The notes: generated by a model not told the origin, from the sequence alone. Shown: positions 1 through 13,359, counted from the first letter of the stretch. The stretch is DNA of 64,000 nt from Turnera subulata (GCA_028386065.3 JAKUCV010001867.1:1-64000), one strand, 5' to 3'. Numbers and translations: made by a program.

Positions 1-198
1 GTTTTTCTATTATTGGGCCATTGGGCCGGTTTTATTACTATTGATGTTGGGCCATAGGGCCGTATTGTGGTTTATTATGATGGGCTGTCGAGCCCGGATA
101 TTTGTTATATACACTGTATGCTTGGGTTTATTTGGTTGGGTTGTCACAGTTCCGGCACGTGTTTACTGTGTACGGTAAATACGGGTCGGGGCGTTTCA
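1..198 (+). mobile_element. 3' end of a family A LTR (truncated by window edge)
   Basis: This is the last 198 bases of a long LTR whose start lies outside the window. It ends in CGGGTCGGGGCGTTTCA. The same terminus closes the solo LTR at 27410-30367, with small changes, and the minus-strand LTR at 33031. The reverse complement of 33031-33250 matches it along its length, including the TGGGCCATTGGGCCGG palindromic segment. The next five bases, AATAT (199-203), would be the right target duplication; the left copy is not visible. It appears to sit inside an older LTR of the same family (199-1477). Confidence 0.75.
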
Positions 199-1477
199 AA
201 TATCTTGGAAAGGGTATTATCAAAATAAGTATATACCAGAATATTAACTGGGTAAAAATACAGTATGGTATTTTGACACAGGAGTAATAAATAGTGAATG
301 ATAATGATAACGGGTTTCACCAGGACGTAGACGAACTAGTTTAGGTTTATTTTTACGGTATAGCATCATTTGCATTTATGTGCATCTTATGTGAGTATGT
401 GCTATTATTTGCAATATAGGAGCTGATAACGAACAGTATCCCGAGGAACCGGAGCCGGGACAATTTGAGGACTTCCAAGAGTAGGGGAATCGGCCAAGGT
501 GAGGATGGATAAATTTTGATATGTTGCACATGATACTGTGTTTGTTTTTCTGTGAATATTTTGCCTGATTGAACTGCTGAGCCAACTGAGTTTGAATGTG
601 GTGTTGTTGCTGTTGTTGATGATTTGTTGATAGTGGATATACCAATATGATGAGATAATTGGATGATTGGAAGTTGTGTTGACGACTTATTTGTCACTAG
701 GAAAGTAGTGGTACGACTAGTTGGTTAGAGACTGTTTTATGGTGGCTATGATCTGGGTTACTCGTGATAAGCATGTCTAGGCTTGGGATGTCTATCCCGT
801 GATTATATTTTTGGGATGTCTATCCCTGGGTTCGTATTTTTGGGATGTCGATCCCTGGGTTCTCTTGGATTGATCTAGCACCCGGAACATGTTAATAACC
901 ATGTACGACCCTAGCTTGTCCAGTGACAGGGCCCCGAAAGATAAAATTGGTAATAATAAATATTCTTTTGGTCTGGGCTCAGTTAATTTCTGGTTGTTTC
1001 TCTATTATATCTTTTCCTGGAATTTTACTTCGAAAGTATTGTGTATGCCTGCATATTACTGTTTATCTTTTGTCGGTGAGCACTTCGGACTCACCCCTTG
1101 CCTGCGGGGTTTCATCCCGTAGGATGAGTTGCTTGTAGTACAGGTACGTGGTACGGCCGACCGCTGTTTCTACTCCACCAGACTCCGGATCCATACCTCC
1201 GCTGCATCTCATTCTAGTCTTCAGCTGCTGATTATTATTTGTTGCTGTATTTTGCATGTTGCTGTGATGCTGTACTATTTCCTTTGCTGTATCGTGTATT
1301 ATATGTTTCTGCTACTGCTGTTGTGGCTTGAATAATGGTCCCCGGGATCGGGTGACAGATACTGTATTTCAGTTTGACTGTATTTTACCTTGTAACATAT
1401 GTACTGTCTGCTACTGTAATAAGAACAGTTCTGGCACGTGTTTATCCGGTACGGTAAATACGGGTCGGGGCGCTTCA
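199..1477 (+). mobile_element. 3' part of an older family A LTR, split by the element at 1-198
   Basis: This matches the solo LTR from about 28906 to its end: the GGAAAGGGTATTATCAAA segment, three GGGAT-N4-ATCCC palindromes (784-857), the GGTGAG...CTCACC hairpin (1075-1095), a TCCGGATCCATAC block, and a CGGGTCGGGGCGCTTCA terminus at 1477. It begins exactly where the LTR at 1-198 ends, so an LTR inserted within an LTR is the simplest reading. No protein is supported here. Confidence 0.7.
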
Positions 1478-3424
1478 ATATTAATCTTCTTCTCATTTTG
1501 AGATTGTACTATCACATGAATATTTTCGTTCATTAAATACGGAATATGTCATTGCATTGTCTTCAAGACAAATGCCCGAGTCATTATTCTAGGAACGATA
1601 GTTTCATGTTCACATTAAAAATTTAGCAGTAATAAACATAACGTAATAAATATAACAAATAATAATAAAGCTGAACATAAAATAAAATCATTCAATATAT
1701 ATTGACTTGCACCTTCAGGGTATATTGGCTTGTACCTTCAGGGTAAGCAACAGTTTCCTCAATATTTAATTTGCCATTCAGGGACACTTGATAACCATTT
1801 ACTCTATGCCTTATTATAAGGCCTGTTTGTGACCAATTGAATGTGCATGGGATTAAATCAAATATTTCGTGAATTCCCTTTCACCATATTGCTACTGCAG
1901 GAGCATATATGATGCCTAATAATGAATCGTTCTCTTTAAGTATCAACATCAATAATTTATTCTCCACACACAATAGAATCTGAGAATTCATTCGAAATAT
2001 AACTGCATTATATAAATTTCAAATCTTGAAACTTCAGGTGCATACACTTGTAATAAGATCTTGGGAGAATATCCATCTTCTGGTGGTCATATTTTTCCTC
2101 AATTTTTCAAAGATCTGTAGGATCTTTTTACAGTAAGGCATCCAGTCTTTGCCTTTTTTTTTTTTATCAGTCTTCCAGACTATCAACATTAATGCCCATG
2201 ATAAATTTCTTTTGGAAATTTTAAGGGCCTCGAATAACATAATTCCAAAAATTAAATGAATAAAAGACTTAATTAAAATAAATAAACATGAGCCTTTTAT
2301 TAATTAGCCCAATTAAAAATAAATAACTGAAAATTAAATACGATGAGCCTTGTACGAGCCCAAGCAAAACGTAATTGAAATTAAAGCGAGAAATTAAATG
2401 CAATGGGCCTTTTAATAGCCCAATCGTAATTTAAATAAAAACATAAAATATGCTTACTCGATAAATCTTTCAGCAGTAATATATAATATATCATACTTAT
2501 ACCCGGTTATTATTCCGGTATATAATACCGTTTTCAAAATTATTTTCATGATAATAATTATTATTTTCTTAAATTATATTTTCCCTGAATATATATTTTC
2601 CAGAATTATATTTTCTCCCTTTTTTAATTATTTTTTTCGGACTGGGCCAACCCAGGAATGAGCTCAGGAGAACCAGCCCAAACCAAATCCATCAGACTCA
2701 TTATCTTAGCCCAGCGCAAGGCCCATGACATACCAAGGAAAAAACCCGGCCAGTGACCAAACCCAGGCTAGTCAGCCCGGGTTGCAAGCAACCGGGTCGG
2801 ACCATCTCAAACGAATCGACCCGTCCGTCAAACGGGTCGTCTTCAACCTAGCTGCTCAGCTTGGGTTTTGCAGAAAGCGGTGCGACAAGGCAACGCGAAG
2901 AAGGGCGGCAGGGACGCGACACCAGCGAGTCGGCGTGAGAGAGGAAGCGGAGGAGGTGCACGGCGCGACTCTCCGGTGCGTGGTGGCGCGACTGGACTCG
3001 GCTGTAGGTGCGGGTCCGAGAGCGGCGGCGTCATGGCGGCAGTAGGCAGGGCACTGCAGGCGTGCGTCTCGGTTTGGCTGCGACGGCGCGACGCGAGGGA
3101 GGCATCAAACTCCTTGCTCGACGCCGTCAGCGGCTGGACGAGGCGGCAACGTGCAGGATAAAAAATAGGTCGCCGGATCTCCTCTCGGGTCGTCGCGTCT
3201 AGGCGGCGTGTCAGGCTGCGAGGGCTGACGGCGAGGAGCTCGTCCGGTCGGCGACGACGTGAGTAGCACGTCGGTGTGGGCGGTGACACGAGAAACGGCA
3301 CGGAGCTCTAACGCTTGAACAGTAGCGAGGGAGGGTGGTGATACACTATTCATCTTCTCCTTTTGTTTTTTGTATTTCTGGCACTGGTTTTTTTCATCTG
3401 GGTAGAGTTATCGTGCTGATAACG
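1478..3424 (-). mobile_element. Degenerate Ty1/copia internal region (copia C-like), interrupted
   Basis: Read on the minus strand, 1478-2487 resembles 55025-55860 of copia C. It shares ACTCGATAAATCTTTCAGCA, the GGGCC...AGCCC tandem segment, the stretch around TGTATGACCACCAG (as TGGTGGTCATA at 2084-2094), and the GGCATTTGTC block. At 3400-3424 it resumes as a leader next to an LTR edge, ACGTTATCAGCACG on the minus strand, like the CGTTATTAGCACG after the copia C LTR. Bases 2490-3390 are a foreign insertion. No intact coding remains. Confidence 0.55.
2490..3390 (-). mobile_element. Family A-like LTR fragment
   Basis: The order of blocks is the one seen in the minus-strand LTRs of element A at 34380-35280 and 48110-49270. 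An AT-rich stretch with CCGGTATATAATACCG comes first, then ACTGGGCCAACCCAGG, then GC-rich DNA. The start and end of a complete LTR are missing and both joints are approximate. Open frames here follow the GC-rich composition and are not annotated. Confidence 0.45.
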
Positions 3425-6400
3425 TGTTGTAAAAATAGTAATTAATTATCTCTCCTTCACTGTTTCTCATCCTAAATTCCCAATTATCGTCTTGAGTCCT
3501 TCACATCTCTCGTCAAACTCTGCTCCCAATCCAACTTTTCTTCCAGATCCATTTTTTTTATTTTTTTATTGCTAGCTGCCGTCCATCGGTGGAATCACCG
3601 TTCTATTGTTTTTGGTAAGTGCTCCTCCTATACCATATCTTATAATCTCATAGAGGACATAAATTTTGTAAAAGTGTGAAAGGACCCCCAAATTAGGAAA
3701 GATAGTCCAATTTTTCTGATTACTGTCTTTAATTTTTGTTATCTGATATCGGCATTCAACAATTAATTGATGAGTATGGTTGCTGAATTTCAGTACATTT
3801 GTCCATGGTTAAGTTTGGCTGTTTGGCTTTATATAGGTTTTTTTTAACATGTTGCACTCCACGTGTTTGACGATATGCCAAAGTAGGTCATATTTTGGTT
3901 TGGTGTACTCAAGAATTGCATTAGCTTCTGTTGAATTGACTAGTGATCTAGAAAAATGGAAAAAAGAAGCATCTATTTCTTGATACAAATATCACTAATG
4001 TGTTTAAATTTCAGACTTGAAGATATACATAGATGCATATAATCTATTTGATACATGCCAGCAAAATCATTTTCTATTAGTGTGTAGTTGTAGTTCTTAG
4101 GATGAAAGCGATGATTCTTTTTAAAAAGCCATAGCTTGATTGTATGCAAAACTTTTTACAGGATCTAATGCCTGCAAAACTTTTTCTTGGTGCTATTGAT
4201 CTTTGGACAGTGATTTTATTAGAAGAAGTTGGTGCTCTTGAGCAGCCTATGCTGCATCTAAGTCCTATTCAATTACTTAATTATGATTGGACTTGCTGGT
4301 AAACTCAGTGCCAATTTTTTTTTGAGAACTCATGCCAATCTCGATGGTACTTTATAGTAGGATGCCGTTTTGGAGATGCATTTGCTTGTAGATAATCACT
4401 ATTGTCTCTAAATTTGGCACAAACTTAACTGGAGAGTTGACTCTGAAGAAATGATCCCTAGCACAGTTCATTTGACAGTTCATTTGAATTTTTTAAAGAT
4501 TCAAGGTCCATCTCCACCAAGCCATCGGATGGAGTTCTGCTTACAAATTGCAAGAATTTAGTTGGAGCTCCTAAAGAGCTTGACAAGAGCAAGTCAAGGC
4601 TGGACACAAATTTTATTTGTGGAACACTGCCAAATAGAATTTTGAGTAGCTTCTGCGAAGAATAGAGCTAATGTTGGAACTCTGTTTTATGTAACTCTCA
4701 ATGATCTCTTTCTAGAAAAAAAAAGGGTGCTAAAGTTTGTGTTTGAAATTTGTATATTTATTAAGTAATCAATGGAATTGGAAATTCGTTTTGGCTTGTT
4801 TTTATCAAAATAACTGCCATGACAAGTACCAATAGTAATTGCATAGCATCCATAATAATGCGTCATAGAAGGGGTTGATATCTACTGTGATTTATATATT
4901 AAAAAAATTATATAATATCCAATAACATATTATATTGTGTATAAATATTGTAAATGTTTTACATGGCATAACAATATACACATTGAAAAAAATCATGCAC
5001 CAAATTATTATCAAAATTAAAAAATTAAATTACCTATAAAATGTTGTCTTTTACAATGATAAAAATATCTTTTATTATCTACATATTTGAATAAATAATT
5101 TTTTTTCATTAATCTAACAAAGGTTTTCTATTTTAAAAATTAAAGAACTATTTTCAAATTTATTTCTGCCAAATAAGTTTTGTATTTTTTATTTTTACAG
5201 AACTGTTCTAAAGTTCAAAGCATCCAAACGAATTTTCAAACAGTTCTAGAGAACTAAAAACACAGAACACCTCCCAAACGCACCCTAAGTGTTTCTGCTG
5301 CTTGTAGTTTGCAGCTTAAAACACCTGTACCGCTAAGTAATATATAGTTTTATCACCCAGTTTTCATATAATTAATACATGGGATTTCCATTAGAGGACA
5401 TTACCCAAACAAAAAAGAAAACAAGAAAAGCTTTTTTGGATTTATAAACAGCAAAATGATGTCATCATATATCAAGTGGTTTGCAATTTGCAGACAAATT
5501 TACATCATATATCGTATTTCCCAATGGTTCTTTCCAGCTACATCGATTTTATAATCTCTTTTTTTTTTTTTTGTTTTGTTTCTCTAAAACAAATTTCCAG
5601 TATTTTCTGGTCAATTCTCTCTGGTCGATTATGACTTGTGTGCAAGATGACAAGTCCCTGTTTGTTGCATTAGATGAGGGAGGTTGGAACATGTGGTCAT
5701 GGCCAAGCTGAAATTATGGACTTCCTTCAATAAAAACAAATAATCGCAGGCTTTGTAGACGTGGCCAATGTATTGTGAAAGCCTCAGTTACCCAAAATGG
5801 GGTACTAACTACTAAGCCAGAGACTACTGGTTGAATTGAACTTTTTTCTTTCAACATCTAATTGAATTGGACTTGATAGGTACCAAGTCATACATCTATT
5901 CCCAGCAAGGGAAGTGCCTGATATAAAGGTTTGTTTTCCATGAATGGCCCTTTCAAGTACCCCAATCGCATAATTGCTGGTGGAGGGATGTGCATTTCCT
6001 GCCAAAATGAATCACAAAAAGCCAAGGCATTTGTCAAATGACAATGACCAAAGAATAACGTCAGGAAAATTGGAACTGTCCCAAGTTTAAATCTAACCAT
6101 GCCTATCATTGGTTTTGACTGCCCAAAAAAAAAAAGAAAAAAGAAAGAGAGAAAGGGAGACAAATAGAAAAGAGAAAGCCAATAAAAAAAGAGCATATGG
6201 ATTAAGAAAAACAAAATGAACAATTTTATGCATTGCTTTTATAATATGATTCATACACCTGTATAACAAGTTATACAGGGAAGGGGGGCAAGATACAATC
6301 ATGTACTGAGGGGCAGGATTGCAGTATACAACACCAAAGGCAATCAGTGGAGGGGAGGAGGTTCATCTGGCCTGAACTAAGGCCTGGCTTCTTTCGACAG

Positions 6401-6428
6401 GGACTTGATAATAAATGCATGAAAATTA
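3425..6428. other. No supportable gene; possible LTR edge at 3425
   Basis: Base 3425 starts TGTTGTAAAAATAG next to the copia-type leader, so an LTR reading on the minus strand probably begins here, but I cannot find its other end. From 3450 to 3620 the sequence looks like untranslated leader and ends in TTTTTGGTAAGTGC, a good splice donor. A matching acceptor at 4149-4160 leads to a 44-codon frame that resembles nothing I know. The remainder is AT-rich with homopolymer runs (5549-5571, 6127-6140). Confidence 0.4.
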
Positions 6429-8878
6429 TTAGGCTGCACATTCAATTATTTTGGGCAAAACAGAAGGTTCCATGCTTTTCTCATTCTTCTCAATATCTTC
6501 TATCTTGTCATAATTAACTTGAATGCTTTTCTCATTCTTCTCCAGATCCTCTATTTGCTGGTTCTCCTTAACACCTTCATCAACCTCGGGTTTAACATCC
6601 ACCGGATACACCTCAGATGCACCTAATGTGCCTAATATGACAATGCTCTTCAAGTTTTCTGCTGGTATCTTCTTTTCCTCTATTATGACCTTCTTTGCAT
6701 TCTTGTAGATTGCATAGAGTACCATCTGAAGTAGACCCAAGATGAATCCAAGTACATTTGGAAGCTGCACCCCCCCACAAAGAAAATTAATTTTTTTTTT
6801 TTTTTTGATGCGAACAAAGAAAATTAATTAGCGACATACAAAAATTAGTTAGGCAAAGTTAATTTGCTAGCTATTTATTAGGCAGTGGAGGTGATGGTGA
6901 CTTACAGCAATGCAAAAGTCCTTCAAGAATAGGCCATAGGCAAACCAGGACATAGCACTTAGTGTGAGGAAGAAAGACAACGTGAAGGGCATGAACTCAA
7001 CACTTCTGGTCCGGATAACTTGTTTCTGCAAGAAAATGACGAAAATGGTTAGGATCAGAAAAAAGCTTGAACACAATTAAAGCCTGAAAATGTGCTACAA
7101 CTTTTTAGATGTTACGCATATTATTAATGCTCACCAGAATGTTTAGTGGTGCTGCAAAGACGCACACGGAGAAAGCAACACAAGCCCAGCCGAGAACGCT
7201 AACACGAAGGGATTCTTTTACTAGAAAATGTGTGCCAAGAAGGATCAGAGAGAACAATCCCATGTTCATTGAAGCAAGTATTTTGACAGTTGAGACCTGC
7301 ATATTATATAATTCCGGAATTAATTACTTAATAAATATAATCATATACTAATTTAATCAAAAGAAAAAAAAACATAATAATATATAAGAGAATTGATGAT
7401 ATATATATATATATATATATGTATAGTACCCTGCTTTGTTTTGGGGCATAAGCAATATATATGCCAATGTAAACGGTCTCTATGACACAACCGAATGAGT
7501 TGATTGTGATTAGAAGGAAAGCATCTTTTTTTAGGGTGGCATAGTAGAGCCAAAGCATGGAACTGAACAGTGCCACAAGATATGGCAGCGATTGGAAACT
7601 CTCGGTTGATTTTTTCTTGTAAATTCGCAAAAATGTTGGCCTGAAATAGATTCAAGAAAAAAAAAATTAGTTTAACTTTCCTGGCCCAGAATCGCAAAAT
7701 AAGGTATCACAATAAGCAAAAATATAAGAAAGCACTTACACAGGAGCCAGGTATACCATGAATGAGATAATGTTACCTGTTGTCAATGATTGAGAAAAAA
7801 AAAAGTTGGTTAGTAATTAGATCCCAAAAAAAGAAAATTAATTATAGAATAAAGAAACTCAAATGATCTGTATCAAGAAGTTGGTCATTAAAAAATAAAA
7901 TGTAAGATGTTGATGTTTCAGTAACGAACAATTAACATGGCGCACATGTCCTTTAAATGTAGCAAATATTAGCTAAATAATGAGGAAGGTTGATCACACT
8001 TTTTGAGCATCATCATCAAGTTCACTCTAGAAGTACCTAAAGAATTGGGTACGTTATTGCCAAACCAGTAAAAAAAAAAACATAAACTTACATTGTTATA
8101 GTTAACTAAATCGATGTTAGCACGTACTTACCTATACGCTAACAACATGTACAAAATTAGGAGAACCAACATGCTTAATTATCTAGTCGCTACGTGTCAA
8201 AGAACATTAGCTATATAGCAATAGTTGCGTGACCAAATAATGTTATATATTTATTTGATTGAAACCTCGAAACTAACAGTTCACCTAGAAGTTAAAATAA
8301 AGGGAAGCAATGGGGTTCTTGGATCAATATCTAGACCTAGATGTTTAATTACCATGGTGGAGAGATATGCATGAATGAAAAACAGGAGGTAGTATTGGTC
8401 TGCAAAAGAGAACAAGATTACTTAAACTTGACTTGGTATGCTCCTATTCTTTTGCCTTATGTTTTTTGGAGTTTGATGGTGCAGTGGGAAAAAAAGGAGC
8501 CGCAGCTCATTGGTCTTCTTCTTCCAAGCTTAAGAAGCCAAGAGGAGTAAGCTCTTGAGTACTTTGTGGACATTTAAAGATAAAAGGTTAACTAAGGAAG
8601 GAAGAGCTTGTAGGGAAGTTGAACCTAGAATATCTCTATTAACTTGGACAGAAAATGCACTCATTAGCTGATAGCTTATCTCATGCAAACTTTTCATGAA
8701 AGAAAGAGAGGAGAAGAAAGAACATGAATGGGTTGCAGAGAATGAAAGAAGAAGATAAGTAATGGTTGAGGATGGTAGTATAATAAAGATTATGAAGAGT
8801 ATACATGTGTAGTTAATTGTATATACCTAGGATGCCAAAAGCAAATGCCCATGGATGCTGCATGCTCATAATTGCCAT
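6429..8878 (-). CDS. SWEET: SWEET bidirectional sugar transporter, 305 residues, six exons
   Basis: SWEET proteins are seven-helix uniporters that move sucrose or hexoses down their gradient across plasma or vacuolar membranes. Exons on the minus strand are 8878-8827, 7776-7740, 7640-7430, 7296-7135, 7025-6906 and 6764-6429. All introns are GT-AG and the exons sum to 918 nt with no stop until TAA. Exon 2 is 37 nt. Two MtN3/saliva repeats lie at about residues 13-98 and 133-216. Visible motifs are [48 protein letters not shown] and [17 protein letters not shown]. The hydrophilic tail of about 90 residues and the length suggest clade III (SWEET9-15, mostly sucrose), but that is inference. The tail holds a 17-codon repeat ([14 protein letters not shown]). 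Intron 1 is about 1050 bp and intron 3 has a TA microsatellite. The start was chosen as the first ATG before the conserved [11 protein letters not shown]. Confidence 0.95.
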
Positions 8879-9073
8879 ATTCTCTTTCGTAAAGAAATTA
8901 AACAAAGGAAGCTCTCTTCTTGTTTTGAGGAAAAGAATTAAGAAAAGAATTGATGGAAAAACAGAAGCAGCTGCAGGGCCTCAACAAATGAAAACCCTAA
9001 GCTCTCTGCGCTCTCAAAGACAAAAAGCCCTCAATCTCATGCACACAATGCAGGTGATGGGAATGGGAGCAGC

Positions 9074-9082
9074 CTTTTTATA
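9074..9082 (-). promoter_or_regulatory. TATA box of the SWEET gene
   Basis: On the minus strand the sequence reads GGGTATAAAAAGGC, a strong TATA element. Transcription would start about 30 bases downstream near 9045, leaving a leader of about 165 bases before the ATG at 8878. There is no other gene between them. Confidence 0.7.
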
Positions 9083-12000
9083 CCCTTGAAGAAATGTTTG
9101 ATTGGGGAGAAGTCCCATGTGAAGATTTTTAACCCCCAAGAGAGGGAGTGTGCGTATTGAAGTGATCATTCTTGTTGCATGACAAGTGGAGGATTAGTAG
9201 GTGGCGTAGCACATAATCACTCTCCCAACCACACATCCTCTTTCACCCCCCCTTACGTGCCCCTCCCTTCGCGTGCCACCACTTCCAACCAAATGGCATT
9301 TCCCAAGTCCCCACCCTTCACATTTTTAATTTACTGCCTCATCATCATGTGCATGCAATGCTACCACACTATTCTTAAATTTCCATTAATCACTAGCTAG
9401 TAGCTATTTGTCTAGAATGAATGATTGATTATTAGAGACCCTTTTGGAGATTACCTTCATGTTTGTGTAATTGGGAAAACTCCTCAAGTTTCTCGTCCAT
9501 TCATTTAATAAGTCTGGGTAGTACATAAGAGGTCAAGATGAGTAAAGAAGAAGGCGTGAATCATATCCTATGCCTATGGTGCGTTATGAAATTTAACATG
9601 CATGGTCAATTCTAGTCAATTCTAGAAAATACCGCCAATTAAGTTTACTTCACCAGATATTTGATGGGGGGTATTGCAATGGGTGGCTGCCAATGTGGCC
9701 ATACGCGCTTTGTACGAGAGTGACATGATATAATATATAAACAACGAACAAGGTGTAGTATAAGGTATTATACGTTACTCGCTAAACCGCAAAAAGTGTC
9801 CTGTTTTGTAGAGCTGCTTAGTTCACGTGACTTCTCCAAACACCTATTTTGTTTCTGCTCTTTTCGGCCGTTTTTCTCAATTTCATCAATATTTATATAT
9901 ATACCAGTATATACTAGTAGTACATACTACTAGTACTATTAATTGTTTTTCTTTTTTTTTAATGTAATAATAAGTATTTAATAATTGTTCTTTGTCCTTA
10001 CTCTCCCCCCTTTCGTCTTCCTCTCTCCCAAGGCCCCAAAACGGAACATGGAGTGCCGCGTCAGCACCACCTCAAATTCTGTTTTGGTGCCTATTTGTTG
10101 TGTAGTGCATGGTGGTGTGTCTATATGTGTGTGTATATTGGAATTGGGTTTGTGCCATTGCAAATAAAGAGGGATGCGTGTTACGGAGGGTATCTCCCCT
10201 TTTTTCTTCACCAAGCCATCTGTTTATTTGCAGTTATGATGTGTGAGGCAAATTAAAGCAAATGACAAAATACATGAACTAGTACTCAACCCGAATGATT
10301 TGCTGTTATTCCTTTTTTGTTGGTATTTGAATATTAAACTTTAAGCGGATTTGGTATTCTTCTTTATATTTCCTTTTTGGCTTTTGATTTTGAGAAGGTG
10401 TAGTGATGCATGCATGCTAGGCAGCTAGGTGGAGGTTGTGCAATTTGATAGAAACTTGACAGCTTTGTGGTTATCCTTTCAAGGATTACTGTTTAATTGA
10501 TAGCTTTGCATTCCTGAATTAGACACGATTTCCCTTCGAAGGAACGTTGGTGTTTTCTGCGTGTATAAATTATGCCATTCTTGTGATGATCTGGAATTTC
10601 CCAATCTAATCTGGAAGCCAATTCTGATTGCTTAAGGCCCACACACCTCTATTAATTAGCTGTGTGTGTTGCTATATTTTTTTGCCAATTCGTGTTCATG
10701 CCAAATACAGTACTCGATCATAACCAAAGGAAAAAATTCTAGATCGATACACCAAACTAGCGGCACACAAATTGTCACTTTCAGGTAGAAGTAGCTAAGA
10801 GTAGGCTTATTAATCTCACATTTTGTCTCCTCACGAAATAAGACCCTAAAAACGTACGATCTTCACTGTCCCTTGCCAACAATAATTGATCCTGCAACAT
10901 CAATGATTAAGGGCAGGAGTCACCAGTCCTTTACACACACACACACATTACACATAGTAAAAGTATCGCAGAACTAGAAGAAGCTAACCAAAGTATTCAT
11001 GCAAACCTAACCAGTCCCTACACACACCAATATATCAAAGGATTCATGGTACACAAACAAATTTAAACCTGGGATTGACACTTGTCCCATGAAAGATGGA
11101 ATTGTCAGTTGTCAACCACGGGTGGCCAACACGTGGCACCACGTACCCCGCCATTTGATTGCATGATTTTGATGACGTCCCCCCTCGCCTATAATTGAAC
11201 GTAAAAGAAAAGTTAAAAAAGAAAAAGAAAAAGAAAAAACAGAAGTACTGGCAATAACGAGTAGCTGGCTGGCTAGCTAGATCGATCGATAGATCATTGT
11301 TTGAACACGACCATCAAAATTAGCCAAACTTACAAGTTTCAGTTGTAAACATCCACAAATTAATGGCCGTGTGATAAATGTGTCCCCATGCACACACAAT
11401 TTCAATTTTAGTTTTTTTCTTTCTTTTTTGATTTGCTACTGTTCGTTGTAGCCAGTTCACCATCTCATTATTGGTATGGTGATAAGGTTTGTGGGGTAAA
11501 CCAGACAGCGACCAGCATTTCCTGGGATGTGGTAAGCATATTGGGGTTTAATGTTATCTTAAGCAAAGGTAAACCTAAAAAGAAATCCTATGTTTATGGC
11601 TTTTAAGAAAACTAAAGCTATCCAGCTAGCGTTGAAAATTCTGATTTTTTGACATAAACCCAACCAAAAACTCTATAATGATGTAGGAATCATTTAATTG
11701 CGTGCAAGGTGAGCCCTTTTGATTTTGATTAATCTAGCCAACTTTGGTTCCTGATGTCCACGAAATTAATGCATGCTCCGGCATTAATCTTTCTTTCGTT
11801 CTTTGCTTCTCGTACTCTACTAGTATTAGGATCCTTGATGAACCAAAGGAATGGAATTAAGGAAATATTTTTCTTTTGTTAATTAAAGCGCAAAAACTAA
11901 TTAATATCCTATCAACACAGAAGCTTACGTAGACAACTGTCTTAATACAAAAAGAAAAAGGTTAATCAACTTTTTTCTACTCTTATCTTATCTCCTGATC

Positions 12001-12551
12001 ACAACATATAGTATAAAATTTAGTTTGGCTATGTATGGGATATTTCTAATCATCATATAGTATGATAGCAAAATATGGACCTGGTGGTTGGTTGAACGAT
12101 GTATATAGTTTTCAATTGTGAAAGCAAACTTTGCTGCGGCATTAAATGGCTCCTTTAATTTAATGAGTTGACATCAATGGTTGTGTTGAGAGAGCACACT
12201 TTTTCTCTTCGTCGTCATCAATTTCCAGGCTTCAATCCATTAATGAGAATGCATAAAAGCATCATTCCCGATCTAGCGTATACTACTACCTATTTGGCGG
12301 CCGAATTTTTGCCTAATTGGCGAGGAATTTAACAAGGGAACGAGCCTATATCGCGCCCCCAATATTAGACTCGTCTAGCTAGCTACTTGAATATTCTTGT
12401 TACCAATAGGAAAAAAAGAACCTCGTTACCCGATTGCTTATGGTTAAAAATCAAATCAAGAGTTGTAATTTATTGATGAGAATCCTAGAAAAGATCACTT
12501 GTTCTATGGAGAGAGGCAAGCCAATGATTTTGTTACCAACTGAATGAGATT
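9083..12551. other. Intergenic DNA upstream of SWEET; no gene seen
   Basis: AT-rich sequence with short low-complexity patches: an ATATATA...TACTAGTAGTA palindromic run at 9890-9930, a short CA tract at 10936-10947, and an A/G tract at 11200-11240. The distal SWEET promoter probably lies in the first 1-2 kb. Open frames of 60-78 codons overlap on both strands and show no domain. Confidence 0.5.
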
Positions 12552-12962
12552 TGTTAGAATAAAAAGATAGATACACCCACAATGGGGTACACGGACATGA
12601 CTGGTTGTAGGGACCTCCACTAATCAGACAACATAATCCGTTCACCCACAAGGGGTGCAGGATGATTATTGCTTTGCTGTAAAGTAAAATGGAGGAATAA
12701 TATCAACAATCAGGCAACTATGTTTTTTCTATAAACTGCTTATCCGATGGGTGATAATGCAAGTGTGTGGAAAAACCAACACAGACACATACAGAAAACA
12801 TTGAGAGCACAGAACAGAGGGTTTAGGTTGTGGAGACTCGGAAGTCGATCCAACTAACCGTGACGACTTCCACCGACCGGTAAACCGAGCTAAGCTCCCG
12901 ATCCTGCTTTCGCTGTATTGCTTGGAAATATAAGTAAGTTTCCTGCACTATGCATTCCTTCA
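12552..12962 (+). repeat. 5' LTR of copia D
   Basis: It starts TGTTAGAATAAAAAG and ends CATTCCTTCA. It is collinear with 22467-22877 over its whole length and preceded by AGATT. Confidence 0.92.
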
Positions 12963-12978
12963 TTAGTAGCGGAGCTGA
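12963..12978 (+). other. Primer binding site of copia D (diverged)
   Basis: Directly after the LTR the sequence is TTAGTAGCGGAGCTGA. It matches the usual initiator-Met-type site TGGTATCAGAGC at most positions, with the second G read as A. The core GTAGCGGAGC also occurs beside the 5' LTRs of elements A and B. Confidence 0.55.
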
Positions 12979-13359
12979 AAGGCTCAGTTTCTGGAATGAC
13001 TGCAAGTATATGACATGCATCATTTTTCTGTATGGTTGACTTTATTACCATGCATGCATTGATATGTTCTTGTACAAATGAACTGCATACATATTTTTTT
13101 TTGATATGTGCATATCATGAACAAAAACTATGAAGAAACCTTGCGGATGTTGAACCGAAAAAATCAAGATCAACTCATCTGGAATCCGCTGCTCACGGCG
13201 GCGCAGAATCTCCATGATGGTTCCCGGTTTGTTAAGACCCCCCTAAACCTGTGGACGCAAGCCTCTGTGCGCGTGAACATGCAAGTGGGTGCTTGGTGCA
13301 TGCGTGTTTTCTTTCTTTCTTTTCTGGAGCAACAGTTTTTTTTAAAAAAAAAAATGGGA

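Noticed and set aside
2725..3353. Overlapping GC-rich frames (up to 152 codons)
   Set aside because: They lie inside a family A LTR-like fragment, overlap on both strands and show no domain.
4168..4302. 44-codon frame after a good splice acceptor, with a possible leader exon at 3450-3610
   Set aside because: The splice sites are plausible but the peptide has no recognisable motif and no poly(A) context; a noncoding transcript cannot be excluded.
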